Source: Akkermansiaceae bacterium (lineage in GTDB: Bacteria > Verrucomicrobiota > Verrucomicrobiia > Verrucomicrobiales > Akkermansiaceae). Taken from it: a stretch of 64,000 nucleotides of DNA. Location: positions 248,001-312,000 of the forward strand of contig JAHCBC010000004.1 of the NCBI GenBank assembly GCA_019634595.1. The letters run 5' to 3'. A model generated the notes under the pieces. That model saw only the letters and a list, made by a program, of their open reading frames with translations. It was not told the DNA's origin and made no database searches. The position numbers and the translations under genes are program-made. Positions within the stretch are counted from its first letter, which is position 1; every line of letters begins with the position of its first letter. Of the stretch, positions 47,476 through 56,639 are shown in pieces.

Positions 47476-48184
47476 CCTGTGCGACCGGTTCGGTGGGAGC
47501 TAGGAGCACGTCTCGATGTTCATCCACTTGTGTGAAAAACATCTTTTGCCAATTCTTCAACCGCTGCCGGTCCACGATGTTGAATGCCTCGTGCTTCAAG
47601 GCGTCGGTGGCAGTGAGGTTGTGCTGGTTCAACGAAGCAACAAGCCAGTCATACATGCGCGGCATGACCATTTCCCCGGCTTTCAATTCGTCGTTCAGGC
47701 GGCTGCGTGTCCGGCTTTTCTCGTAAATGGAGAAGTGCTCGCTGTGCGCCTGATTCTTGACGATGAGGTATTGGCAGCGGTCGCCGAGTGTGTCGGAAAT
47801 CAGCTTTGCCTGGGTGACGCTGTCCGCCTCGTGATTGATCGGGATGGCGAGAGTGAGGCTGCCATCCATCCCTTCCAACAGTTCGAAGGCCGACACTTCG
47901 GCGAAGTAGTCCAATATCAGGTCGGTGGACGCCGCCCGGCCATCCATGACAACCAGCGGGGATTCTGCCACGGCGGCGAACAGGATATCAAGCCCCCGGG
48001 GATCGTTCAGGTCGACGAAATCCGCCTCCCGGTGGTATCGCTTCAAAGTGGAGTTCTCGTTGTCGGTGTCGATGGCATGATGTGGGTGCTGCCGGTCCTT
48101 GAGGTATTGGACGAAATTGGTGGCAAAGAAGCTTTTTCCGACGCCTCCCTTGCCGTTGAGAATAATGACGAGTCGCTTGGACAT
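47468..48184 (-). CDS. ParA/TraL-like P-loop ATPase
   Basis: This 238-residue protein is a deviant Walker ATPase: ILNGKGGVGKSFFATNF (residues 7-23), DTDNENSTLKRY and VVMDGRAAS. The order and length match TraL-type ATPases of conjugative elements rather than chromosomal ParA. It may position transfer DNA or aid element maintenance. It lies between a putative DNA-binding accessory gene and the small tail-anchored gene. Confidence 0.83.
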   Translation of the reverse strand: MSKRLVIILNGKGGVGKSFFATNFVQYLKDRQHPHHAIDTDNENSTLKRYHREADFVDLNDPRGLDILFAAVAESPLVVMDGRAASTDLILDYFAEVSAFELLEGMDGSLTLAIPINHEADSVTQAKLISDTLGDRCQYLIVKNQAHSEHFSIYEKSRTRSRLNDELKAGEMVMPRMYDWLVASLNQHNLTATDALKHEAFNIVDRQRLKNWQKMFFTQVDEHRDVLLAPTEPVAQDE

Positions 48185-48216
48185 GGGGCTGGTGTTTGTG
48201 AGGATTCAGCGCGGGA

Positions 48217-48645
48217 TCAGATATTGTCGGGATCGGCGATGCGTGGGCCTTTGCCGCGTGGCGTAGCTACCGATTCCGCTACCTTCGCAGTCTTGGCGGA
48301 GGCCGGAATGTCCTGCACTACAGGAGGCGGTGCGGGTTCGGACAGCGGAGCTTCCGCGCGCCTGGATGCTGGCTGGATGCCGGAGCGTCGGCGGCTCCCG
48401 CGTTCGGGCTTGTGTTCGATGGTTTCCCGGCAGAACCGCGAGAGGGTGTCGAGCGAAACACGGATGTCCACCTTCCCGAGAATCTTTACGATTGCCCGAT
48501 AGGACGCTCCCTTGCTTCGGAGTGTGGCAATGCTTTCACGGTGCGGCATCAGCATCGTATGGCTTTGCGGTTCCGGCGGTGTGTAGCTCGCGGCTTCTTC
48601 CGCGATGACACGTTGTTGTTCGGCGGTAGTCGGATCGGTGTTCAT
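48217..48645 (-). CDS. Putative relaxosome DNA-binding accessory protein (TraK/MobC-like position)
   Basis: This 142-residue protein starts at ATG 48645 (MNTDPTTAEQQRVIAEEAAS). A helix-turn-helix-like region is SIATLRSKGASYRAIVKILGKVDIRVSLDTLSRFCRETI. A basic Pro/Ser-rich tail follows (PERGSRRRSGIQPASRRAEAP). The upstream part of the open frame is unlikely to be coding. Its position before the ParA/TraL-like gene corresponds to TraK in IncP systems, which binds oriT. The untranslated region upstream contains inverted repeats that could be that oriT. Confidence 0.6.
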   Translation of the reverse strand: MNTDPTTAEQQRVIAEEAASYTPPEPQSHTMLMPHRESIATLRSKGASYRAIVKILGKVDIRVSLDTLSRFCRETIEHKPERGSRRRSGIQPASRRAEAPLSEPAPPPVVQDIPASAKTAKVAESVATPRGKGPRIADPDNI

Positions 48646-49066
48646 GGCTTGTTTTGTCGCTGTCTGATGCGGAGCTTTTTCCAAACGCCAGTTCGGGGTA
48701 GGGCGTCTGTGATTGAAAGCGATGCCTACGTTGCATCGCTTCCCCCGATTTAGAGTTCCCGAATGGGTGCAAACTTTCAGGCCAATGAGCTGATGCGATT
48801 TTCCCTTCGATGCGAATTTTCGGATGATCATTCGGTTCGCTGGGACCAACCAAGCGGGATGGTTCTCCGTGTGGAGTCGCTTCAAGCAAGGTTGTTGCTC
48901 GAGCGCTTCACGACCTTCGCGGGGACTTCGATGCCGCAAGTCCGCCCGGCGCAACGTCCACGAACAAACTTGTAATTCCGGCTTGCTACGTTATTGACGG
49001 TCGCTAGCCTTTCTGGTGAAGGCGCGTGGGAGTGGCTCCAGTCTCCCCGAACCTTGTGAAAAAGGA
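48646..49066. other. Long intergenic region, candidate oriT
   Basis: This 420-base region has a perfect nine-base inverted repeat AAGCGATGC / GCATCGCTT with a seven-base loop at 48717-48741. A shorter ACGCC / GGCGT pair lies just before it (about 48685-48706). It lies upstream of the putative relaxosome accessory gene. A 70-codon frame at 48763-48975 on the plus strand is not convincing. Part of the region must also hold the promoter of the His-rich gene at 49067. Confidence 0.5.
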
Positions 49067-49456
49067 ATGAAATCCATCTTACAGAGTCTCCTCGCCATCG
49101 TCGTAGCGTTCGTCTACGGGGCTGGTCCTAATTTGACTTTCGAGATGGAGCACACGCACGAAGTGACCGATCACCACGGACACCAGCATTCGGGACATGA
49201 TCATGATCATTCCCATCATCCTTGTGATGAAGATTCTGTTCCGTCCTCGGAAAGTCCGGATCCACCGGATTCGGACGGAAGCAGCCACTCGCACACGCAC
49301 ATTGTTTCCTTAGGCGCGGATACTCCTTTCGCCCCTGTCTCGCACAGGAGTGCCTTCATGGCAAACCCGATGGGTTACTGCCATCTTGTGGCCGTCTCGG
49401 ATTTCGTCCCCGACGGGCCGTGCTTTGCTTTGATCAAGCCTCCCCAATTGGGTTGA
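49067..49456 (+). CDS. His-rich exported protein of the metal-resistance cluster
   Basis: This 129-residue protein starts at ATG 49067 with AAAGGA just upstream. A hydrophobic N-terminal segment (SILQSLLAIVVAFVYGAG) is followed by a metal-binding His cluster (HTHEVTDHHGHQHSGHDHDHSHH). An acidic Ser/Pro linker, another HSHTH, and a C-terminal segment with CHLVAVSDF complete it. It probably binds divalent metals in the periplasm. It is the first gene of the efflux cluster and is followed by a weak terminator. Confidence 0.65.
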   Translation: MKSILQSLLAIVVAFVYGAGPNLTFEMEHTHEVTDHHGHQHSGHDHDHSHHPCDEDSVPSSESPDPPDSDGSSHSHTHIVSLGADTPFAPVSHRSAFMANPMGYCHLVAVSDFVPDGPCFALIKPPQLG

Positions 49457-49479
49457 GGCTCCTTGCGCTGACGGATTGC

Positions 49480-49502
49480 CCGCTCTGAGTTGAGCGGTTT
49501 TC
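49480..49502 (+). terminator. Weak terminator or attenuator after the His-rich gene
   Basis: CCGCTC-TGAGTT-GAGCGG is followed by TTTTCTC. The six-base stem is short but GC-rich. It would separate the His-rich gene from the efflux operon that starts at 49680. Confidence 0.5.
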
Positions 49503-49679
49503 TCGCTCAATTCTCGATTCGGGAATCCCGTCACGCGTCATTTGTGACCCATCGCGGATCGGGCACATGCCTGCTTGGAACCGCATTCCCCATTCTTTCA
49601 AGGGGGAAGTAGTCCCCGCTCATTTGGACGCGGAGAGTCATCCGGGTCATTTCAAATCAACTTTCCACCGTCATTTTCC

Positions 49680-51080
49680 ATGCTTTCATTTTCCAACGAT
49701 ACTTCACCTGAAAACGTCTGTCGCCTTTTGCGAACGGGCGCAAACTTCATCATTTCCGCATCGGTGGCAGCGCTCACCGGTTGCCAGTTCTATCAACCCT
49801 CACCCCTTGACGCTTCCGGCCAAGCAGGAGCTTGGCGGCAGCGCGGCCCGGCGGACGAAAAAGTCCGCGACTTCGCACGGCAGCTCGAAACCAGTGCGCC
49901 CCGGACGGTTATTTTCGATCCCAGCGATGGTCTGACTATGGCTGAGGGCGAGGTCGTCGCCCTCGTTTACAATCCCGATCTGCGCGTCGCCCGCCTCAGG
50001 GCCGGGGTCGCCCAGGCCACCGCCGAACACGCGGGACGCTGGGACGATCCCGAACTCAGCATCGACGTGCTCAAGGTCACCCGAAGCGTGCCCAGCCCGT
50101 GGATCGTCGGCTCCGCCTTGTCGCTGACCATCCCGATCTCGGGCCGCCTGGCGGTGGAGAAATCCCGTGCCAATGCCGAGCACCACGCCGCTCTCGCCCG
50201 CGTCGCCGAAGAGGAATGGAGAACTCTGCGCGAACTGCGCAAGGCATGGTTCACATGGTCGGCGGATCGGCTACGGCTTGAGCAGGCGGAACGCATCGTC
50301 GGTTCGCTGGATTCGGTCGTCGAAACCACCGGCAAGCTGGCGGAGGCGGGAGAACTCCCGCGCACCGAATCCGCGCTCTTCAAGATCGAGCAGGAAAGCC
50401 GCAAGGCCGACATCGCCCGACTTCGCGGACGGGTGAAGGAGGGCGAGCAGGAAATTCGCTCGCTGATGGGAATTTCTCCAAACGCGGCAGCTTCAATCAC
50501 ACCGACGCTCGCCGCGCCCGGCGGGAAAGACCTTGGAAATCTTTCGGAAAGCAACCCTTCACTCATCCGTTTCCGCAGCGAATACGAAGTGTCCGAACTC
50601 ACCTTGCTCCGGGAAATCCGCAAGCAATACCCCGACCTCGAACTGGGCCCTAATTTCGAGGACGACCAAGGCCAGTCGAAGATCGGCGTGATCGGCGCAA
50701 TTCCGATTCCCATTTTCAACTCGAACAAGGGAGGCATTGCCGCGGCCCGCGCCGAACGCGAGGTCGCCCGAGCCGCTTATGAAACGGAGCTGGAGCGAAC
50801 CGAAGGCCGATTGGCCGCCATGCGCGCCCGTCTCGGAGGTGCCCGCTCCCGCCGCCAGTCACTCGACTCGAACGTCGTGCCGCTTGTGGATCGCCAGATC
50901 GAAGACGCTGGCAAGGTGCTTGAACTCGGCGAAGGCGACAGCCTCGTGCTGTTGGAAAGTCTCGTCCGCGCGCACGAAGCCAAGCTCGACCTGATCGAAG
51001 CCCGTCTCGAAGAGAGCGATACCCAAAATGAAATCCGTTATCTGCTAGGCCCCGACCGCATCGCAGCCAGCACCAAATGA
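49680..51080 (+). CDS. CzcC/CusC-type outer-membrane efflux protein
   Basis: This 466-residue protein is the TolC-like outer-membrane channel of a tripartite metal efflux pump. After a lipoprotein-like signal (ISASVAALTGC) it has the two repeated outer-membrane-efflux modules: EVVALVYNPDLRVARLRAGVAQATAE / DDPELSID ... ISGRLAVEKSRANAEHHAAL, and EYEVSELTLLREIRKQYPDLELGPNF / IPIPIFNSNKGGIAAARAEREVARAAYE. The ATG at 49680 is chosen because it gives the signal sequence; the longer frame starts at 49575. The adaptor and pump genes follow directly. Confidence 0.88.
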   Translation: MLSFSNDTSPENVCRLLRTGANFIISASVAALTGCQFYQPSPLDASGQAGAWRQRGPADEKVRDFARQLETSAPRTVIFDPSDGLTMAEGEVVALVYNPDLRVARLRAGVAQATAEHAGRWDDPELSIDVLKVTRSVPSPWIVGSALSLTIPISGRLAVEKSRANAEHHAALARVAEEEWRTLRELRKAWFTWSADRLRLEQAERIVGSLDSVVETTGKLAEAGELPRTESALFKIEQESRKADIARLRGRVKEGEQEIRSLMGISPNAAASITPTLAAPGGKDLGNLSESNPSLIRFRSEYEVSELTLLREIRKQYPDLELGPNFEDDQGQSKIGVIGAIPIPIFNSNKGGIAAARAEREVARAAYETELERTEGRLAAMRARLGGARSRRQSLDSNVVPLVDRQIEDAGKVLELGEGDSLVLLESLVRAHEAKLDLIEARLEESDTQNEIRYLLGPDRIAASTK

Positions 51081-51108
51081 TTCACAACCGCCCCATTTTC
51101 CAACAGAT

Positions 51109-52410
51109 ATGAAATCACCAATTTACCGATGGATTCCGCTCGCCGCCTTGATCGCGGCATCCACCTCGTGCGACAGCGGGAAGAAAGCCGAAAAAGCCCC
51201 AGCCATGGAGGAAGGCGAGGCCGCCACCAACCGCATTGAAATCCCGGCCACTGTCCGCAGCAATCTGGGCATCACCTTTGCCAAGGTCGAGCGCCGTCAA
51301 GTGGCCGACACCCTGCGCGTTCCTGGCTCGTTCGAACTCAAGCCCCTCGCCAAACACGAATACCGGATGTCACTGCCCGGGCACGTGCGTTTCGAAATCG
51401 ACCAGTTTGCCGAAGTGAAACCCGGAACCTTGCTTTACCGCTTCCAGTCGCCCCAGTGGCTGGATCTCCAGTCGCGAATCGATCAAGCCGTCGCAGCTTA
51501 CAACCAGGCCACGCTGAAGAGCGCGGCTATGGATGACCGGCTGGAAGCTCTTGAGAATGCGGACTTCAAACGTGCCGATCTCAAAACCGAGGCTTCCGAT
51601 CTCCATGCCGAGCTGTTCGGTCGTAAAGCGGAACTTGATGCCGCACTCAGCAGTGCGCTGAACGTCGTCAATGCCCCCAGCGGCCCGGAGGAAACCGCGC
51701 TGAGCGCCGACGATCTGCTCGCACCCGTCCAACGGGAGGGAAGTTCGGTTCCCCGCTACCGCAGTATCTCCTGGATCGAAGTGAGAGCCATCAAGGCGGG
51801 CATCGTCAAATCTCTCTCCGTCACCGACGGCGGATTTGTGGATGGAACCACCCTGGTTCTCACCACCATCGACCCGACACAGGTTCGGTTCCGCGCACTT
51901 GCCCTGCAAAGCGATCTCGCAAAGCTTGCGAAAGCACCCGCCGCGAACATTGTCCCGCATCAAGGCAGCGGCGGTGATTTGAATGATTCTTTGCCCGCCG
52001 AGCTGACCATCGGCATCAATGGCGATCCCAGCCAGCGCACCATCCCGCTATATGCCAACCCAAAGGAGCTGCGCCCATGGTCCAGCCCGGGGGTTTCCGC
52101 GTTCCTTGAAGTGGTGACCGCCACAACCGGCGGCCCGGCACTCGCCATCCCTCGCTCCGCCGTGGTCAAAGACGGGATTGTTCATGTTTTCTTCAAACGC
52201 GATCCGCTGGACCCCAACAAAGCGATCCGCATCGAGGCCGACCTCGGGGTTGATGACGGACGCTGGGTCGAAATCAAAAGCGACCTCGGCCCCAACGACG
52301 AGGTGGTGCTCGAAGGAGCCTATGAACTCAAGCTCTCCTCCTCCCAAAGTGGAACGAGCCAAAAAGGCGGACACTTCCACGCGGACGGAACCTATCACGG
52401 GGAACATTAA
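51109..52410 (+). CDS. CzcB/CusB-type periplasmic adaptor
   Basis: This 433-residue membrane-fusion protein has a lipoprotein signal (IPLAALIAASTSC). The beta-barrel/lipoyl halves are RRQVADTLRVPGSFELKPLAKHEYRMSLPGHVRFEIDQFAEVKPGTLLYRFQSPQWLDLQSRIDQA and WIEVRAIKAGIVKSLSVTDGGFVDGTTLVLTT. A helical hairpin lies between them. The C-terminal domain has IPRSAVVKDGIVHVFFKRD. It ends in a His-rich tail (GGHFHADGTYHGEH) that may bind the exported metal. It is four bases from the pump gene. Confidence 0.9.
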   Translation: MKSPIYRWIPLAALIAASTSCDSGKKAEKAPAMEEGEAATNRIEIPATVRSNLGITFAKVERRQVADTLRVPGSFELKPLAKHEYRMSLPGHVRFEIDQFAEVKPGTLLYRFQSPQWLDLQSRIDQAVAAYNQATLKSAAMDDRLEALENADFKRADLKTEASDLHAELFGRKAELDAALSSALNVVNAPSGPEETALSADDLLAPVQREGSSVPRYRSISWIEVRAIKAGIVKSLSVTDGGFVDGTTLVLTTIDPTQVRFRALALQSDLAKLAKAPAANIVPHQGSGGDLNDSLPAELTIGINGDPSQRTIPLYANPKELRPWSSPGVSAFLEVVTATTGGPALAIPRSAVVKDGIVHVFFKRDPLDPNKAIRIEADLGVDDGRWVEIKSDLGPNDEVVLEGAYELKLSSSQSGTSQKGGHFHADGTYHGEH

Positions 52411-52414
52411 GACC

Positions 52415-55400
52415 ATGTTATCACGTCTCATCAAATTTTCGCTCGACCATGCCTCGCTGGTCTTGCTCGCCGCAGGACTGATGCTGGCCATCGTCGCCGT
52501 GCGTATTTCGGAAACCTCGGTCGATGTGTTTCCTGAACTCAACGCCCCGACCGTCGTCATCATGACCGAAGCTCCCGGCCTCGCCGCGGACGAGGTCGAG
52601 CAATATGTCACCTTCCCCATTGAAAGCTCGGTCAACGGCATGCCGGGTGTGCGCCGCGTGCGCACCTCCAGCGCCATCGGTTTGTCCATCGCCTATGTCG
52701 AGTTCGACTGGGAAATGGATATCATGACCGCCCGCCAGCTCGTGTCCGAGCGGATCGATTCGGTCCGCGAGGACCTGCCGCCGGATGCCCATGCGGAGAT
52801 GACGCCCATCACTTCGATCACCGGAGAAATCATGCTGCTTGCTGCTTCTTCACCCGGCGGGGAACTCAGCGACATGGAACTACGCGCCTACGCCGAGTAT
52901 GACCTTCGCAACAAGCTGCTCGCTCTCCCGGGCGTTTCCCAAATCTCAGTGATCGGTGGCGAGTTACCCGAATACCAGGTGCTCGTCCGGCAGGAAGACC
53001 TGCGTCTCTATGATCTAACCATTGAAGATGTGGCCACGGCCGCAGGCGCATCGCACAGCACGCTGAGCGCGGGCTACCTTGCCAACGTTGATTCGCTGGA
53101 ACTGCCGGTCCGCCAAAGCGGGCGGGTGCGTTCCGTCGCAGACATCGCCGGCACGGTCATCAAATACCACGACCAGTTCCCCGTCACCATTGGCAACGTG
53201 GCAGAAGTCCGCATGGGGCCAGCTCCGAAGCGTGGCACCGGCGCGGATGGTGGCCTGCCTGCGGTCGTCATGACCGTCCAGAAGGCACCCGGCACCAACA
53301 CGCTCGCGATCACCGAGCAGATCGACGCGATGCTTGATGAGCTGGAACCGACCCTTCCCGAAGGACTCAAAATCAATCGCCAGATCTTTCGCCAGGCAGA
53401 CTTCATCGACCTATCTGTCGGCAACGTCGTCACTGCCCTGCGCGATGCCGCGATCATCGTCGCGGTCATCCTCATTCTGTTCCTGCTCAATGTCCGCACC
53501 ACCATCATTACCCTAACCGCCATTCCGCTCTCGCTCGCGGCAGGCATCCTAGTGCTCGAATGGTTGAACGTTTCGATCAACGTCATGTCCCTCGGCGGAC
53601 TCGCCATCGCCGTCGGCAGTCTTGTCGATGACGCGATCATCGACGTGGAAAACGTTTTCCGAAGGCTCAATGAAAACTCAGCGAAACCAACCGCGGAGCG
53701 ACGACCGCGCCTCGACGTAATTCTCGATGCCAGCAACGAAATTCGTCCGGCGATGGTCTTCGCGACCGTCATCATCGTTCTGGTGTTTCTTCCGCTGATG
53801 TTCATGGAAGGCATCGAAGGCCGCTTTTTCCGTCCACTTGGAATTGCCTTCGGAGTCTCGATCATCGCCTCGCTGGTGGTCGCTCTAACAGTAACCCCCG
53901 CAATGTGCCGTTTCCTGATGAAAGGCAAAGCCGAAGGAGCCGAGGAAAAGGATACCCCGGTCGTCCGCTGGCTGAAAGGTTTCTACGTGCCAGCAGTGCG
54001 CCATGCGGTGCGGTATCGCAAAATTGTCGTCGGAGCCGCACTCGTCGCGACGCTGATGTCGCTATGGCTGGCATCCAGCTTCGGTCGATCTTTCCTCCCG
54101 GAGTTCAACGAAGGCACCTTTACCGTCGGCCTTTTTGCTCCGCCCGGAACTTCCTTGGAAGCCAGCGACCGCATGGCCAGCGCGATTGAAAAACAACTGC
54201 TCGCTCTCGAAGGAGTACGCAGCGTAACCCGCCGCACCGGACGCGCCGAACGCGACGAACACGCCGAGCCGGTCAGCAACTCAGAGATCGACGTAACGCT
54301 CAAAACCGGCTTCGACAAAGACGAAGTGCGGACGCAAGTCAGCGAAATCCTTGAAAGGGTGCCGGGCATCACCACCAACATCGGTCAGCCCATCGAGCAC
54401 CGCCTCAGCCACATTCTCTCGGGAACACCTGCGGCCATCGCCATCAACGTCTATGGAGACGATCTCTCAACACTCCGCATCATTTCCAAGGAAATCGAAG
54501 GCGCGCTCAGGCCCTTGCCCGGCACACGTGATGTCGCCGCCAACCGCGAGGTGATGATCCAGTCCCTGCCTGTTGATTATCGCCCTGCCGATCTCGCCGC
54601 CTACGGCCTCACTCCCCAAAGTGCGGCCAAACAGGTGCGCGACTCGATCTATGGCGTGTCAGTTGCGGAGATTAACGAAGGATTGAAACGCTACGACCTT
54701 TCCGTCAGGCTTGCCGATGAAGAACGCGACGATCTGCGAGATCTCAAAAACCTCGTCCTCCGTGGCAAAGACGGCGCCCTTGTGCGCCTTCACGAAGTCG
54801 CCGACATCGGCCCCGAGATGACCTCCAACCTGATCGCCCGGGAAAACGCACAGCGCAAAGGAGTGGTCACGCTCAACGTGGCGGAAGGCTATAACCTCGG
54901 CGACCTTGTCGAGGAAGTCCGCCTGCTCGTCGATCCCATCGTGCAAAAGCATGGCTACACCGTGACTTATGGCGGCCAGTTCGAGGCGCAGCAATCCGCC
55001 AGCCGCACGATCCTCGTTTTCAGCGGCCTGGTGGTCATCATCATGCTCATCCTTCTCCAACTCGCCATCGGCTCGCTCCGTGTCGCGCTGCTGGTGATGG
55101 TGAACCTGCCCCTTGCCCTCATCGGCGGGATCGTCGCGATCTATCTCGCGGAATCACCCGGCGTGTTCAGCAACACCTGGGCCTTGTTCGGCCTCGGAGG
55201 GCACTACACCGCGCCGGTCATCTCGATTGCCAGCATGGTAGGTTTCATCACCCTTTTCGGCATCGCCGTGCGCAACGGAATCCTGCTGGTGAACCACTAC
55301 CAACACCTTGTCCAACACGAGGGATACACCATGTTCGACGCGATCATCCAAGGATCGGCCGAACGCCTCGTCCCCATCCTGATGACAGCCCTCACCGCCG

Positions 55401-55582
55401 CGCTCGCAGTCGTTCCCATCATCTTGCACGGCGACCAGCCGGGCAACGAGATCCTGGCTCCATTGTCCGTAGTCATCCTCGGAGGCCTGCTATCCTCTAC
55501 CTTCCTCAATCTTGTCGTCGTCCCCGCCGGGTATGCACTGCTGCACCGCGTGTCCGCCAAGAACCCCAATCCCCAAACCTAA
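52415..55582 (+). CDS. CzcA-family heavy-metal RND pump
   Basis: This 1055-residue inner-membrane proton antiporter of the HME-RND family starts MLSRLIKFSLDHASLVLLAA. It has DVFPELNAPTVVIMTEAPGLAADEVEQYVTFPIE, the conserved periplasmic opening. The TM4 proton-relay signature GSLVDDAIIDVENVFRRL has two adjacent Asp and one Glu, and the second-half helices are VIIMLILLQLAIGSLRVALLVMVNLPLALIGG. The VDDAIIDVEN form differs from classical CzcA (VDGAVV) and CusA, so the metal cannot be read from it. It is the last of the CBA genes and is followed by two His-rich periplasmic proteins. Confidence 0.93.
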   Translation: MLSRLIKFSLDHASLVLLAAGLMLAIVAVRISETSVDVFPELNAPTVVIMTEAPGLAADEVEQYVTFPIESSVNGMPGVRRVRTSSAIGLSIAYVEFDWEMDIMTARQLVSERIDSVREDLPPDAHAEMTPITSITGEIMLLAASSPGGELSDMELRAYAEYDLRNKLLALPGVSQISVIGGELPEYQVLVRQEDLRLYDLTIEDVATAAGASHSTLSAGYLANVDSLELPVRQSGRVRSVADIAGTVIKYHDQFPVTIGNVAEVRMGPAPKRGTGADGGLPAVVMTVQKAPGTNTLAITEQIDAMLDELEPTLPEGLKINRQIFRQADFIDLSVGNVVTALRDAAIIVAVILILFLLNVRTTIITLTAIPLSLAAGILVLEWLNVSINVMSLGGLAIAVGSLVDDAIIDVENVFRRLNENSAKPTAERRPRLDVILDASNEIRPAMVFATVIIVLVFLPLMFMEGIEGRFFRPLGIAFGVSIIASLVVALTVTPAMCRFLMKGKAEGAEEKDTPVVRWLKGFYVPAVRHAVRYRKIVVGAALVATLMSLWLASSFGRSFLPEFNEGTFTVGLFAPPGTSLEASDRMASAIEKQLLALEGVRSVTRRTGRAERDEHAEPVSNSEIDVTLKTGFDKDEVRTQVSEILERVPGITTNIGQPIEHRLSHILSGTPAAIAINVYGDDLSTLRIISKEIEGALRPLPGTRDVAANREVMIQSLPVDYRPADLAAYGLTPQSAAKQVRDSIYGVSVAEINEGLKRYDLSVRLADEERDDLRDLKNLVLRGKDGALVRLHEVADIGPEMTSNLIARENAQRKGVVTLNVAEGYNLGDLVEEVRLLVDPIVQKHGYTVTYGGQFEAQQSASRTILVFSGLVVIIMLILLQLAIGSLRVALLVMVNLPLALIGGIVAIYLAESPGVFSNTWALFGLGGHYTAPVISIASMVGFITLFGIAVRNGILLVNHYQHLVQHEGYTMFDAIIQGSAERLVPILMTALTAALAVVPIILHGDQPGNEILAPLSVVILGGLLSSTFLNLVVVPAGYALLHRVSAKNPNPQT

Positions 55583-55600
55583 ACAACAAATAATAAAAGT

Positions 55601-56047
55601 ATGAAAATGAGATACCTAATGATACCCGCCATCGCCCTCTCCACACTCGCCGCTAGCGGCCAGATGGAAGCGCAGGCGAAACCAAAAACGGAACAAAAAG
55701 CCCAAGGAGGCCACGACCACGACGAAGTCTCACTCGGCAAATTCAAAGCCGGTGATATGGAAATCGAGGTCTCCCAAGGTCACGGCAAAGTGAAGGCAGG
55801 CAAGGAAAGCCACTTGGTCATCAAGCTTCCCTACAAGGACAAAGGAGCCACCATCGTCCGCGCTTGGCTCGGCACGGAGGACCGTACCCTGTCTACTGTC
55901 GGCAAAGGCGCGTATACGGCATCGCACGACGATTATGACATCCATGCGACGGCACCCGACCCGCTGCCCAAAGGCACCAAGTGGTGGGTTGAGATCGAGA
56001 AACCAGACGGCACCAAAGTTGTTGGCTCCATTGAACCCAAGATGTGA
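55601..56047 (+). CDS. Periplasmic His-rich protein A of the efflux cluster
   Basis: This 148-residue exported protein has a signal peptide (YLMIPAIALSTLAASGQ). A short GGHDHDEVS metal-binding motif and a beta-sandwich-like domain follow (KFKAGDMEIEVSQGHGKVKAGKESHLVIKLPYKDKGATIVRAWLGTED ... KWWVEIEKPDGTKVVG). It is about 70 percent identical by eye over the mature part to the next gene. It lies 18 bases after the pump gene, so it is co-transcribed. It probably delivers or buffers metal for the pump. The family name is not recalled. Confidence 0.75.
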   Translation: MKMRYLMIPAIALSTLAASGQMEAQAKPKTEQKAQGGHDHDEVSLGKFKAGDMEIEVSQGHGKVKAGKESHLVIKLPYKDKGATIVRAWLGTEDRTLSTVGKGAYTASHDDYDIHATAPDPLPKGTKWWVEIEKPDGTKVVGSIEPKM

Positions 56048-56057
56048 CCTTCATCGC

Positions 56058-56084
56058 CGCGAGCGTGGAGACTCCGCGCTCGCG
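56058..56084 (+). terminator. Hairpin between the two His-rich paralogues
   Basis: CGCGAGCGTGGAG and CTCCGCGCTCGCG form a 13-base stem with one G-T pair and a single-base loop. There is no T-tract. A hairpin in the same relative place follows the second paralogue. It could stabilise the upstream mRNA or partly terminate transcription. Confidence 0.55.
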
Positions 56085-56147
56085 ACCGATTGAGCCGCCT
56101 CTCGGAATTTTCTCCCTGAGAACCTTAATTCTGAAACACATGCTAAC

Positions 56148-56630
56148 ATGAGAAAAATATACATAATGATACCCGTCATCGCCTTGCTGGTCAGCTGCGG
56201 TGAAAAGAAAACAACAGCCGGAGACGACCACGGCCATCCCCACGATGAAGGAGAAGCCCACGGTCATCCTCACGACAATGAACCAGACGATGACCACACT
56301 CACGATGAAGTGGCGCTTGGCAGTTTCAAGGCAGGCGAACTGGAAATTGAGGCCGCCCAGGGTCACGGCATTGTTGAGGCCGGAAAGGAAGGGCATCTCG
56401 TTATCAAACTGCCTTACAAGGACGACGGGGCCACGATTGTCCGGGCATGGATTGGCACCGAGGATCGGACGCTTTCAGCCGTCGGCAAAGGAGACTACGC
56501 TGCGTCGCACGATGACTATGACATTCATGCAACGGCACCATCCCCACTCCCGGCGGATGTGAAATGGTGGGTTGAAATCGAAAAACCGGATGGTACCAAG
56601 CTAGTCGGATACATCGCGCCGAAGATGTGA
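56148..56630 (+). CDS. Periplasmic His-rich lipoprotein B of the efflux cluster
   Basis: This 160-residue paralogue of the preceding protein has a lipoprotein signal (IPVIALLVSC, Cys at about 16). It has an expanded His/Asp region (DDHGHPHDEGEAHGHPHDNEPDDDHTHDE) before the same beta domain (GSFKAGELEIEAAQGHGIVEAG ... YIAPKM). The extra His repeats suggest higher metal capacity, and the lipid anchor places it at the membrane. It arose by tandem duplication with protein A. Confidence 0.75.
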   Translation: MRKIYIMIPVIALLVSCGEKKTTAGDDHGHPHDEGEAHGHPHDNEPDDDHTHDEVALGSFKAGELEIEAAQGHGIVEAGKEGHLVIKLPYKDDGATIVRAWIGTEDRTLSAVGKGDYAASHDDYDIHATAPSPLPADVKWWVEIEKPDGTKLVGYIAPKM

Positions 56631-56639
56631 CCTTCATGG

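Noticed and set aside
48763..48975. 70-codon plus-strand frame upstream of the His-rich gene
   Set aside because: No domain, weak codon usage and no ribosome-binding site; the region more likely holds oriT-like repeats and promoters.
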